Positions 37,374 to 48,889 are shown, numbered from the stretch's first letter. The stretch: 64,000 nt of DNA from Paracyclopina nana (GCA_019096065.1 JAGUCH010000009.1:1250001-1314000); one strand, 5' to 3'. The notes: generated by a model not told the origin, from the sequence alone. Translations and numbers: made by a program.

Positions 37374-37446
37374 ACTTGACCGGGATTCGAACCTGGGTCT
37401 GTTGAGTGAAAGGTCTGCTCTATCCCAATGTACTATCAGAATTCCA
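37374..37446 (-). tRNA. tRNA-like sequence, probably a decayed tRNA or SINE head
   Basis: The minus strand carries a perfect B box, GGTTCGAATCC, an A-box-like TTGGGATAGAGC the right distance before it, and a T8 run just after the 3' end, as for RNA polymerase III. The T stem has one mismatch. The acceptor stem pairs at only about four of seven positions and the anticodon arm does not fold. I therefore read it as a degenerate tRNA copy or the head of a tRNA-derived SINE, not a working tRNA. Confidence 0.4.
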
Positions 37447-37921
37447 TTACTGCAATGCCCAATCTGGCATATTAAATAATGATTACTTTCCTTTCTAAGT
37501 AAGTCTTCTTATAACTCCAGATAATAAAAACAGTCTTCTAAAACATTCTCATTTGAGAAAAGTCTTCCAAAGATCTTTTTTTTTTTTTTGAGAAAAGTCT
37601 TCCTAAGATCGTTTTTAAAGAAAAGTCTGCAAAAATAAATTTTTTTTCGAGACTTCTTTGCAAAAAAGCAACTTAAATTGATCTTTGCTAAAGCCAAATT
37701 CGTCATTCTGGTGCTTTTTGAAAATATTCTGGCAAAATATTCCCCTAAATATCTGGTTACCCTGCAAGAGCTGAGCCTTTGATGGAGATGCGCGCGCGCG
37801 ATTGACCGCAAAGTTTTACCTGCAAACAAGCTATCTTTTTTAAGGCCGATTTAATTGGTAAATTAATCAATTTTTAGCATTAAACAGTACTATAGGGACT
37901 TTTAACAGTCACGAAGCTGAC

Positions 37922-38089
37922 AAAAATGTCAATACTGTCCTGATGACTCGTCCATATAGGATTTTTCGCTCATTCGTAGTAAAATTCCAGATCACTCGTG
38001 GCTTCGCCACTCGGTGATCTTTCATTTGACTACTCATGAGCGAAAAACCTTATATGGACTCGTCATCAGGACAGTATTGTTACATTTTT
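37922..38089. mobile_element. 168-bp foldback element (MITE-like)
   Basis: The whole segment is one imperfect inverted repeat. The left arm (AAAAATGT, CAATACTGTCCTGATGAC, then CTCGTCCATATA) is mirrored by the right arm, and the centre is a perfect short hairpin GTGGC-TTC-GCCAC. There is no coding capacity. The flanking target duplication is not clear. It is best read as a non-autonomous DNA transposon that can snap back on itself; superfamily unknown. Confidence 0.6.
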
Positions 38090-39003
38090 ACCACATTATT
38101 TTCTGTCAGCAAACTCGATTTATCTTCATGAAAAGTGCCTCAATTCTGTGAAAAGAAAGAAGAAAAAAAAGACTTTGATTTGAAGAATTCGCCAGCTGTT
38201 GCTGCTATTTCTCTCAGAATTGATGCACTTTAAAAGCTCTTTTATTGTCATTTAATGATGAGTAAACCACCACGATTCAATTTTGAAAAGCCATAAAATG
38301 TATAACTATTTTGGCTAATTTAGAGCCTTGCCTTAATTGAATATCAAATCTTGGAACTTCCAAGCCTTCATGTGGTCTCCAAGTAATTGGGATTTATTCC
38401 AATGCACTTTTGGTCTCCCTATTTTTCTTGGCTGTAGCAAAACCTCACATCTTCTCCAACTGAGGTGAGAGAACAGGAGAAGAAGGATTTAAAAAGTGCA
38501 CCACCATGTTTCATGTCCAGCTCATCTAAATACAATTGTGCCTTATTGAATAACAACAGCAAACAGGTTTTCTCGTTCTTGGCTAATTGTTTCAATGCGT
38601 TAATTGAATTTCCTGATTTACCACATGAACTCTAATTTCGAATTGCAGTTTTTTTAGCAGGAAACTCCCACACATATATAAAATCAGTGTTTCGTGAGCT
38701 AATGTTGCTAGAAACCGGTTGTTTTTGGCAACTTTTTATCATCATTTTTGGCAAAGCAGCTTATATTCATTTAGCATGCTTTCGTGAAATGTTGGGTCAT
38801 CTGGAATATCTTGGAATTTTGAAGCTATTTTGCCAGAGTTGACTCGTGCCAGCCTTTTTTTGCATGACTTATGAAGTGGGTAAAAAAGTGAGTGCTCGCA
38901 GTAGCCGAATTTTTCATAGTCATAATTACATGGTGCTCAATCTTAATCTTTCTGAAAAGGACTGCAATTCCCAGAGTAAATAAAAAACTAGGAAGGAATT
39001 TCA

Positions 39004-39018
39004 TCACCAGGTGGCGCT
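39004..39018 (+). promoter_or_regulatory. CTCF-like site with downstream module
   Basis: TCACCAGGTGGCGCT, one mismatch, followed after exactly 11 bases by GGCTGCACGGC and then GGGC repeats, the same arrangement as at 10709. Confidence 0.6.
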
Positions 39019-39566
39019 CATTGCTTGCTGGCTGCACGGCAGACGGGCCGTTTGGGCAGGCAGGGCTGCTTGCTGGCTGGCTTCTTCTAGCAGATTGGCA
39101 ACATTTGTAGCTGATTTCTAACAATGCTTTGTCAATGCAATCTCCGTACGTTGAATTTATGGAAATGTAGTTTGAGAGTCCATTCAAGAAGCCTCTCTTA
39201 TCAGATTCAGTCACAGAGCAACTGAAAGAGGAGAAATTACTTCGGGACAGTTGCAGTTCTTCCTTGAGAAGTTTTGGGGGCACCAAACTTGGAACATTAT
39301 TTTTCCCTGGAAAATGCACACTACACTTTGATATTGTACGTATATTGGTATGAATGGCTTTTCAGCAGGAGCTAGAAGCAGGTTAGCAATAAAGTCCATA
39401 GTATGAAACTGCAAATGTAATAGTACTTGGGCATCAATTTATGGCCATTTTAAAGGTAGTTCACAGTGCATGAAAACAGCCCATAAAAGTCAAAGGAATT
39501 GATTGATCATTTTTCATCATTGATCAGATTTGAACTATGAAAGTGTTATTTTTGGTGGGACACTCT

Positions 39567-39734
39567 GGCTTAGTCTTTCGCAAGTTTTGCATAGTCACGC
39601 TATTTAAATAGCTCATAACATAAAACGTATTTAAATAGCAGCTATTTAAATACATCCAGAGGCTATTTAAATACATTTTATGCTTTGAGCTATTTAAATA
39701 GCGTGACTATGCAAAACTTGCGAAAGACTAAGCC
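39567..39734. mobile_element. 168-bp MITE with long terminal inverted repeats
   Basis: Near-perfect inverted arms begin with GGCTTAGTCTTTCGCAAG and continue through GCATAGTCACGCTATTTAAATAG (about 45 bp each). The middle has further copies of the palindrome ATTTAAAT (about five in all). The flanks are TCT on both sides, a 3-bp target duplication as in Harbinger- or CACTA-type elements. There is no coding capacity. The inner string ATGCAAAACTTGCG also occurs in the candidate element near 23910. Confidence 0.7.
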
Positions 39735-40873
39735 TCTGTTTCATTACACGACTTTTGTGGAAGTCTCGTCATGCACAATTTTCAGGAAAACTCACAACAA
39801 CAAACGATTGATCACATGGGCACATGTGAAATTTCACCTTTTACTGCACAATTGAAAATTGCGTGACAGACAGGAAAACCAAAATTCATCCATGAACGGC
39901 CCAGTGTGCTGCTGCACATGGAAAATGCAACAAATGTCAACTGGTTACAGCATGAGGAAGACAATCTGGAAAAAGAAGATTTATGACTGCAGATGTCGAG
40001 TGTATCAAAGTTATGCCACATTTATTGCTTGGAAATAAAATTGCTCTCCTACTATAGAAAAGAGTATAGCTCTACTGAAGTAAAGGCTCTCTATAAAAAT
40101 TGCTCTGTAAAAACCACTAAGATCGCACAGTGAAAAATAGAAAACAGGACATTTGAAATGTGAGGCATAAATATTTATTCTGAGCCGCACACTGGTCTGA
40201 AAATTATGCTTGTCATAATTTAAGTTTTGTGCAGAATAAATTGGAAAATCTTTGCATTTTGCTCTATACTGCACAACTATTACGTGGCTTACCTCTCAGT
40301 TTCAGATGGAGATTAACCAAAATTGCAGCTGCATCGCACTTTTTGCAGGTGCCACCATGGAAATCCTCTCCATTGATGATGATGAAGAGGGGGAATAATC
40401 CCCACCAGACGTAGACCCAAAATAGTGTAAAATAAGTGATTACTTCCTTTGATTGCTTCATCTCAGCAGCTAAGAAGTCATAATATTGATGGTGGTCTTT
40501 TGTTCATGTCCCTTTTTCCCCTAGTGATTTCCCCTGGAGGAAAATCGGATCAAGTAGAAGCATGAGGACTGCTAATAAATAAAAAGTAGTGCAGTGACCT
40601 CTTCACAGGGTGAAAAACTCCCTTTTTCCCAGTGTGCTCATTCTTTTGCCTCATCTTTTATGCTCGATGTGACATTGTTGCGATCGATTTCTCATGACAA
40701 CTCAAAAATTATGCACCCACCCCCTGCCATGTTTTGTACGACGACCTCTTTTGAATATTTCAACCTCAAAGGCAATGAACTTGATGCAAAAGCATGATTT
40801 TTAGCATGGGAATAAATGCAAGAAAACCGAGGTTGGAAATTATGTATTATATCATTTTAAAAACTTTGTTATA

Positions 40874-41269
40874 AGGGCGATCCCATATTCGAATTTTTAG
40901 TCAAGTTACGTTGCTAAAACAGCAAACTTACTTTATCAGTTAAGTTCAGCTTGTTCTAGCCAAGTTCTGTTCGTTTTAGCAATGTTCAGTTTACCGCTGA
41001 GCTGACACGCCAACACGTTGTACATCAGCAGCTGATGAGCAAAGTTACCTTTTCTCAATTGGGCGAGCTTCAGTTACTACGCATATGAGAACACTTTTTG
41101 TAGCTAAGTTCAGTTTGGCAACTGAACTTAGCTGGGCAAGTAAGCTAGTACTACATAAAATCAAGCTAAGTTAAGTTCTACCTACATAAATATCTGGGAA
41201 TGGAACTGAACTAAACTTAACTTTCTACCCTAACTTAACTTGACTAACTGGCCAATACGGGAACGCCCT
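40874..41269. mobile_element. Non-autonomous TIR element, TA-flanked (mariner-like)
   Basis: Imperfect terminal inverted repeats (left AGGGCGATCCCATATTCG, right, inverted, AGGGCGTTCCCGTATTGG), both followed by TTAGTCAAGTTA further in. A TA lies on both sides, as for Tc1/mariner insertions. The inside has many copies of AAGTTCAG/CTGAACTT in both directions and no open frame. The arms have diverged by about 15-20 percent, so the copy is not recent. Confidence 0.55.
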
Positions 41270-41344
41270 ATAGTTTTGATGGCCGAAAAACGTTTCAAGA
41301 ATATTGATTTAAATTGCTTAATTAAATGAGTCAACTGAAATTCT

Positions 41345-42261
41345 GGCTACGCGCATGTGTCCAGCTCCACGAAAAAAGTCAAAATTTCTACCAAGATAGT
41401 CCTCTAAATTGTCACACATTACGATGTCCCATAATATATGGCCACATGAATAATTATAAAGTAACATTCTGTGCTACATCAGGCAACATGGGCCCACACA
41501 TAATGTCACATAGCATTCTGTCCCATAGCATTTTGTCTCATAGCATAATGTCCCATAGCATATTGTCTCATAGCAAATTGTCACATAGGCATTTGTCTCA
41601 TAGCATATTGTCCCATAGCATATTGTCACATAGCACAATGTCACATAGCATAACGTCTCATAGCATATTGTCTCATAGCAAATTATAAAAAAGCCAATTT
41701 AACTAAGCATGCTAATATGCATATTGTCTCATAGCATGTTGTCACGTAGCATTATATCCGATGAGACAATTTGCTATGTGACAAATGCCTATGAGACGAT
41801 ATGCTATGGGACAATTGGTTATGTGACCATTTGCTATGGGCCTATATGCTATCTGACATTGGGCTATGTGACAATATGCTATGAGACAATATGCTATGAG
41901 ACAATATGCTATGAGACAATATGCTATGTGACAAATGCCTATGAGACAATTTGCTGTGAGACAATTTGTTATGAGCCAATATGCTATGGGACTATACACT
42001 GTGAGACCATATGCTATGAGATAATTTGTTATGAGACAATATGCTATTAGACAATCTACTATGTGACAATTTGCTATGAGCCAATATGCTATGGGACATT
42101 ATGGTATGTGACAATATGTTATGAGACAAGGTCCTTTTTTCAAATCAGTAAGTATTATATAACCTTGTAGCCTTATTGGCTATGGAACATTTTGTTATGT
42201 TCCAAGAATATAAAACTATTAATTTGCAATTTTTTGTAAAGCTGGACACATGCGCGTAGCC
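41345..42261. mobile_element. 917-bp TIR element with inverted minisatellite arms (hAT/Merlin-like)
   Basis: Perfect 22-bp terminal inverted repeats (starting GGCTACGCGCATGTG) are flanked by a perfect 8-bp duplication, GAAATTCT, at 41337-41344 and 42262-42269. Almost all of the inside is a 15-bp minisatellite: about 41497-41752 in the orientation TTGTCTCATAGCATA, then about 41758-42130 as its reverse complement TATGCTATGAGACAA, so the element folds into a huge hairpin. An 8-bp duplication fits hAT or Merlin elements. There is no transposase. Identical ends suggest a fairly young insertion, while the repeats inside have drifted. Confidence 0.8.
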
Positions 42262-44577
42262 GAAATTCTGCATTTCATACATTGATAAAAGCCAGGTCTG
42301 AATACGCTGAACAGATGACACACCAACTGACCGTTGACTGGTGAAAATTAAATTGTCAGCATCTGCCTTTTTTTATTAGTATAAATATATGCTTTCATTT
42401 GCTTTAGTTGCCGTTTATTCGCCAAAAATGCCACTCAGCGCCTTAAAATAAACAAAAAAGTCAAGACTGGGAGCGATGCAAGCAAAACAGCCGCAAGCTG
42501 GAAAAATGTAAACAAAAAGCAAAAAATGACTGAAAATGGGAAAGAATTGTGCATTTTGACGAATATGAATAATTATGTTGTTTGCATTAATGAGGCTGTT
42601 AAACAGCCTAATGGACTTTAATGAAGGCAGCAGCAGCAGCTGATGATGGGCCAGTGTGCTGTTGTTATTTACCAAACAATGGAGCTCTTTTGGCAACTCC
42701 AGACGGAAAACATTAATTGCACTTTCTGCTTCTGTCCATTATTATTTGCGACATCATCATTATGATATTGGTTGTACAGTGATCAATACCATTTGCATCT
42801 CTGCTTTAGAAACTTGTTTTTGTCCCAGGATTTCCCCTTTTCATGTTTTCCCCCTATCAAACATTCCCCCATTTGCATTTAAAGATATTGCTTCTCTCCT
42901 CTAGAAAATACTGCTTATATTCTTTTTAGTAGGAAATTATTTTTAGGACTCAAATAGGGAAGAAGAAAGATAATGTGACACATGACAATCAATGAATTTC
43001 AATATCCTGAAAAAAAGTTCACATTATTTGGGTCTTCCTTCCTATATACTTTGGAGCTCTGATTAAGCAATACCATTTTTATCTCCACATTTTTCTAGTG
43101 GAACTTTGTGTTGGGATTTTACCTTTTTTCGTTTGGTCACCAGGTGAGACATAAAAATTGCCACATCACCTTTTTGATCATCCTTTTCATAAGCATTTTG
43201 CGTGACTTGAGTTGGTTTCGAGGTCACATGCGTCTTTTTTTGAAGACTTCCATTCAAAATTGTGCTTGGCACGATATATTATAAAAAGGATGCAAATCTC
43301 CGTTAAATAAGAAGATAAGCTCATCATCTCTCCTTTTTGAATAAATATTAAACTTGGCAAAAACCTTTTCACTTTTGAAGAGTTCCACAACAACGATTGC
43401 AAATTAAAAATTATTTTTATGAATTATCAATATACAATTCCCATTGAACTATTTTCATTTCTTGATTGAAAAAAGGATGAACTTCCAATTTTTCTTAGTT
43501 TCTATAGTAAATTCTTGCGGTTTAATCTAAATGGTGTCAGCTTGGTGATAATTACACTATCCGTGAAAATTATTGAACTTGGCATCAGCTGTTCAATACC
43601 TTAAGACTCTTTGGTGGTCTTTATTCAATATGATGATCATCATCTTCCAGGGCTTAGTGTATACTATGTAAATAGACCTTCATTGAGTGCTGGAATATTT
43701 TCACTCCACAGAAGAAAAGATAACATGAACTGATAACCATTAAAGGGTGTGAAAGATAGCATGGCTCCCTCAAGAGTAAAAAAAAACACATCCTGGATAA
43801 AGCAAGAGCACACTGTGGTCACTTGACCTTAAAAAGGGTAAAATTAGATAGGCATTATTTCGTGCTAGCCAAAAATTATACAGGGTTATTCTGAGTTGTT
43901 ACTCTGATTACTGGAGCATTTCCTTAAATTTTTTTATTCATGATGGAAAAATGCTGATTTTAAATATAATATCCGAATAAAGAGTCTATAAAATCACGTT
44001 GTTTTTATATGGACCCACCCCTGTTGTTGCATGGAGAAAATATGGAAAATAGATGATCCGGCCCATATTACATAGCAGCTATAGCAGTACTGCACCTGTT
44101 TTTGACAGCAACAAAAAATGTATCATGCTCAAAATTGAAAGATTTATGGGGCTGGAAAAGATGTACAAGAAGCTTTTTTTCACATGGTATTCATTATAGT
44201 TACACTGTATAGCAAGCAGTCTTTAAAATGCAGTGCTCAAATATAGGGATTTTGGCAGATGACACGGGCCTCAAGTCACGTGAGCTCGCATATGCCAACA
44301 ATGGGGCATTCTTTTTTTGATTCATACGAAAATTATCTATTTCTGGCCATGAAAAGGAAGAAGTGGATTTTCTGCTGCAGTGATAATTAATCATAATGAT
44401 GCTGTTTGAAAAGGCTTTCATAAATTATACTGTAAGAGAGTAAAAGTGGGAGGATTTTGGACATGGCATTTAGCTGCACGAAGCTTTTCCATACACAGCC
44501 AGGTCATGACTCCTTTATTATATGAGTCAAGATTTGTGACTTCATGGCTCAATGCCACAACATGTCAAGCACCTGGT

Positions 44578-44592
44578 GGCGCCATCTACAGG
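44578..44592 (-). promoter_or_regulatory. CTCF-like site
   Basis: CCTGTAGATGGCGCC on the minus strand, one mismatch to the CTCF core. An overlapping weaker match reads on the plus strand. Confidence 0.45.
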
Positions 44593-45846
44593 GCAAAAAA
44601 TATTCAGAGCCAGAAAGACCAGAGTTAGAATCTAAATTAGGACCAAAATAGCATAAATAAGAAAAATTCTCATTTTCTTTAAAGAATGCACTCTTGTTTT
44701 AACTTTTTGTCAGAAAAGGGCTGTTCAGTGCAATTCTGCAAAAAATCCTTTAGAAGTTCGTAAAAGCAGAGGAAAAGAGCAAACTTGCAGATTTTGAGCT
44801 GTAGCTGAAATGTGATACATTTTTGCGTGCGACTTGTGCATTCTTTTCTTCAAGCTTTTTCGTATGTCCTCTAATTGGGCCATAAAAATCGCATGAAGGC
44901 AATCTTTGCCTAATAAATCTCAAAACACAAAAATTGCGCGTATTCACAAAATTGCTTTTTTCAAGCTCAAATATCTTTTTTCTCTCAAAGAGACTGAGTG
45001 AGAAAAAGCATCAGAATATTCTCACACCAATAAACTTTAGTGCAATGCTTGTGACATTTTTCCCAAAATTAGCCCTAAAACTGTCTCATCTTTTATTTCT
45101 TTTAGGTTGTGAGTGTCAGCTCAATCTCAAGCCAAAGCAGGCTTTTTCAACATATTTTGTCATTCGCGAGAAGTTTGACCATTTTCTGAGCCATTTTAGA
45201 AGAATTGGCATTTTTTGCCACTTTTTGGCATCAAACGCATATTTGCCACCCAAAGGAGGCAACCTGCTTAGAAATCGGTTGTTTTTCACATTTTAAAAGG
45301 GGAAAAGCCAACTTTTGGTAAAAAGTGGTGCCAACAGATTGTGTACATGCATAATCCAAGTCACTTTGAACAATTGTGTGATAGTCGGCCAGAAGAAGAA
45401 GGGATAAAGTCCCTTGGGGAGAGCCAATGTGCATTCGATCGGGCTGTAAGCCATAAATCACAACAAATGGCTGTGGGACAAGACTGAAAATGATCTTTAA
45501 CACACCTATTGAGCAACTGCATTTATTTGGCCCAATTCTGCCTGCTGCAGTACAAAAGAGCTGAGCCCTTTGACCAGATCTACTTCTGCCCTATAAAGTA
45601 AGCTTGGCAGCCATTTGTCAACAATAATCTTCTTTCTCAAGGGTTTTGGATTTTTTGTGGGCACAGTCTGGATTAGCTGGCCAGCCTCAGCCTCAGCAAA
45701 GTTATGGAGCAGAAAAAAGTAATCCCACCACTACTACTGTATACTAAAATAATATGGAGGAGAGACCAACAACATCAGATAGTATAAAAATAGTAAAAAG
45801 CAAAGTTTTATTTCCAAGCCACAAATTTTCAGTATCATGCTGTAGT

Positions 45847-47433
45847 CTACAGTTTTCCTTCTCTTCCTCTGACAAGCCTTGACTTGGTATGCCAAATCAG
45901 CTCGAATGACACATCAGACAGGCCTTTGCGCTCAGCAATATCATTGACCTCTTTGGCAATGCCTTCCTGTGAAGTTCCTCTGACATCGATGTAATGACAA
46001 TTTGCAGATGCATAGTGGCAAGAAATGGCTTTGCGAAAGCGGTTAGTGTTATTGGCACCTGGAAAAATAAGATGAAAAAATGATGATTTTCCGGAATCAA
46101 CCAATTGAGCTCAAAAATTGCTTAGAAGAGCCGAACTGAGCTAATTTTTGCATTGTCTTGCGCACATCTGGTAACTCTAAAGTATATTTAAATAAGCGCC
46201 CTCTAGTGATCTTAATAAGAACTAAAAAATTTCATGATGAGAAAATAGATATGAAAAAATGTGCTCAGGCTAATAAAAGGTTTTTGCCAAATATTTGCAA
46301 GAGCATGAAGCAATTTCCCTTTTTGCATGAAGCTCCTAATGTCTGTTTACCTGATCCATGAATTAATAATGGATGGAAAAACACTGTGTCTCCTTTGTTC
46401 ATGCACAGTGGGACCAGAGTTTCTCCCTCAAACCCTTTGATGCCGTGGTACATTTTGTTCACACCTCCAGCCCAATCAGGGTAATCGTGCTGCAAGAGTC
46501 CCACATTTTTGTGAGTGCCAGGGATGACCACCAGGCAGCCATTTTCTTCGTCCACTTTTTCCATGGCTGTCCAAGCACACACAATTCGATTTGAGGGTCG
46601 GAATGGGAAATAATGGAGATCCTTTTGGGGGAAAAATCAAATTAAGAACTAAAAATTATCCTCAGATGTTAGCAGTTCCTTACTTGGTGAGTTGGGTGTC
46701 TGGAAGTCTTTTTTCCGGAATCCGGAGGCTTGTTGATCAACATTGTGTGCATAGCCCTAATATCCGGACCAGTGAAGCATTCCACAACGTCGAGAACCTC
46801 AGGTAGCATTGCGAATTTTGAGAGCTCCTCATCCCATAGGAAATCCTGGATTTTATTCACGATCCTCTCATTGGAGATGCCCACTTTGTCCCTCAGTGAA
46901 ATGTCTCTCATCATTGTGATGCCACCTAAAATAATGTTTCAATTTTATCATTTTGAGGAGAGCTACTATTTGGATGCTCAATTTTAGTCACCTTTAGCCA
47001 CTCTTCCGTCCACTATGTCCAAGAACCTCTGGTGGCAATGATCCAAAAGATCCTCTGGCACCAATTTGGGGATCACAACGAAACCGTTTTCTTCGTAGAA
47101 TTGCCTTTGCTTGAGGTTCAATCTCGGATTGTTTAGGGTGAATTCAAAGTTTCTTCTTGGCTTGGGGTGGTAATATGAAATGTCAGCATTGTTTTCATTT
47201 GCAGTACTTGTCATTGGCAACGTGGTCAATCCGGATAGGTCATAGGACAACGGTTCAGTGTCGGGGATTCCAAAGGCCATGGGGAAAGGTGCATTGCCAG
47301 GGGTTGTTTCTGGACCTTTCTGCAATGATGGAAATTGATTAAATGAGGCCTTTTAATGCTGTTTCAATTAGTGGCTTACAATAAAATGGTCCGCATCCAC
47401 ATAGTGATCATTAAGCTCCATCATGTTGCTCAT
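45847..47433 (-). CDS. PHYH: Phytanoyl-CoA 2-hydroxylase
   Basis: Five exons (47433-47380, 47319-46992, 46925-46684, 46621-46351, 46058-45847) join in phase to 368 residues; human PHYH has 338. The enzyme is an Fe(II)/2-oxoglutarate dioxygenase that hydroxylates phytanoyl-CoA at carbon 2 in peroxisomal alpha-oxidation. Long blocks match vertebrate PHYH, such as [20 protein letters not shown]. The iron ligands are in HQD (at the exon 3/4 join) and HPLLIHGSG, and the 2-oxoglutarate-binding arginine is in FRKAISCH. The first 60 residues are unlike vertebrate PHYH and hold no clear PTS2 signal (RLx5HL); the protein ends in GKL, a weak PTS1-like tripeptide. A strong splice acceptor (TTTCATCTTCAG) ends two bases before the start ATG, so the leader is joined on from elsewhere. 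The gene lies 172 bp after the FIBP stop on the same strand. Confidence 0.94.
46195..46209 (-). promoter_or_regulatory. CTCF-like site in a PHYH intron
   Basis: TCACTAGAGGGCGCT on the minus strand, one mismatch to the core. It lies in intron 4 of the PHYH gene, read in the same direction as the gene. Confidence 0.5.
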
Positions 47434-47605
47434 AACTGAAGATGAAACAGCAAATGCTCCAGTATTTATGAGGCCTGGGCTTATCTTGAATTTTTCCCAA
47501 TCAAAGTACATGTATGCACATTGGGAAAAAAGGTCACAGGGACGCAAAAATGTCCAAGTGGGATTTCCAGGTCATAAAATTGCGTAGTTGCTTTTATTGA
47601 GAGAT
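47434..47605 (-). promoter_or_regulatory. FIBP-PHYH intercistronic region with acceptor
   Basis: 172 bases. An AATAAA lies at 47593-47598, 8 bases after the FIBP stop, and a pyrimidine tract with CAG (AG at 47436-47437) lies two bases before the PHYH ATG. No TATA box is seen. The arrangement is that of intercistronic regions resolved by trans-splicing, but a short noncoding first exon inside this space cannot be excluded. Confidence 0.5.
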
Positions 47606-48889
47606 TCAGTACACAGCTAAGATGATTGGCTTGAGCGTTTTGAGGTATTTAGCGCTCATGACTTTCACGTCGTTTTCGACTTTGAGAGTGTTTTCCTTGA
47701 TGACATCTCCATAGGCCTTGAGGAAGAGGTCAACCACAGCCTCTGAGGCTCCCACAGCCTTGAATGCTTCCACAGGCTTCTCCACTAAATGTATGAAGAG
47801 CTCTCTGATCTCCTTGGAACTGGAAATGGCCAAGGCAAAACTAACAATGCTCCTGGTTATGTTTTTGAAATTGGCCTCGATGTCATTCAAGAGTTTGGGA
47901 GTCAGGTTGGCCATGTTGGCCTTTAATTTGACGAGTACTTCATGGCGGTGCTCTTTTTCTCGCTCCAAAAGGACCTGAAAGAAAAGCCAATTATTATTTT
48001 TTTATCACAAAAAACGGAGGCGGCTCAAACAAAGGATCCCTTTATAGTTTAGCATGTGGACTTTGATCCTGGAAATTCCCATTCAAGATTTAGAAGTGTG
48101 TCTTTGTCTGTTATGCAATCTTCATAAAGGGGCTCGCTCGTAGAGCAAATATTTTGCAGAAACTTTTAGCACTGTTACCTTGATATCCTTGAGACTGGCG
48201 AGGAATTCTCGGTCTAAAGTGGGCTCAAGAGCTTCGTCCTTGTCGCCCCAATCATGGATCAGGGTCAGGATACCGTTTTTGATCCGGTCAAAGGACAAGT
48301 AGGCTAATTTTTTGCGGCTCAATTCCAGCCTGAAACTGGCAGCAAAGACCAATGCAGCATACTTTTCAGCTAAGCTTCTGGACAAGCCGAAAGTGCTGAC
48401 AATACTATTGACATAGACCTTGGGCGACGTTTCCTCCAGGGCCTTTTGGATTTTTTTAATGTTGTCAAATTGACGTCTGCATGATCTGACCATGACACCA
48501 GTTTTCTCATAGACTTCGTCAAGATCTTTTCTCAATTTGGAGTTGAGTTTTCTGCCCAGGATTTCGCGACAAAAAATGGAATCAAGAGAGTGATATGATT
48601 CAATCACACGTTTTTTCGTTGCAGTGTCCAGCAGCTGAACTGGAGCTGATTGGTCGTAGCTGGTGGACGATGAGAGCATGGAATTTTCCAGGGTCGAAAA
48701 GAGACGCCAATTGTCATTGAAGTCGGAGACAATCATGTCTTGGCTGGCATGGAAGTCACTGATCAGTGTTCGGTTTTCGCGTACAAAAACGGCCACAGCT
48801 TCTGACACGCTACGACCACTCAGCCACAATGAGTACAATTCCCAGTCAATGATGGCAAAGTTGCCCACGAACACGTCCAATTCACACAT
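47606..48889 (-). CDS. FIBP: FGF1 intracellular-binding protein
   Basis: Two exons (48889-48179 and 47974-47606) join in phase, AAG-GTC, to 359 residues; human FIBP has 364. Matches to the family run along the whole length: ELDVFVGN near the start, then LGRKLNSKLRKDLDE, MVRSCRRQFDNIKK, AEKYAALVF, KKLAYLSF, LDREFLASLKDIK and MANLTPKLLNDIEANFKN. In vertebrates the protein binds internalised FGF1 and is needed for normal growth control; its biochemical activity is unclear, and arthropods carry it too. The start ATG at 48889 is fixed by the family N-terminus. Seventeen bases upstream is an acceptor-like TTGCAG, only 73 bases after the stop of the RNF185-like gene, leaving little room for a promoter and first exon. 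Confidence 0.92.

Larger units (their letters stand above)
22703..45846. other. Gene desert of about 23 kb
   Basis: Apart from the 3' end of the kekkon-like gene, repeats, CTCF-like sites and inverted-repeat elements listed separately, I could support no gene. A G+C-rich spot at about 33523-33600 has a good plus-strand acceptor and open frames on both strands, but nothing recognisable. AT-rich frames of 60-160 codons elsewhere look like noise. Confidence 0.45.

Noticed and set aside
38825-39319. 164-codon minus-strand frame
   Set aside because: Its centre is the CTCF-like GC-rich stretch and the rest is of random composition; no domain is seen.
41709-42050. Repetitive tyrosine/threonine/cysteine-rich open frame
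   Set aside because: It is the translation of the 15-bp minisatellite inside the inverted-repeat element, not a gene.
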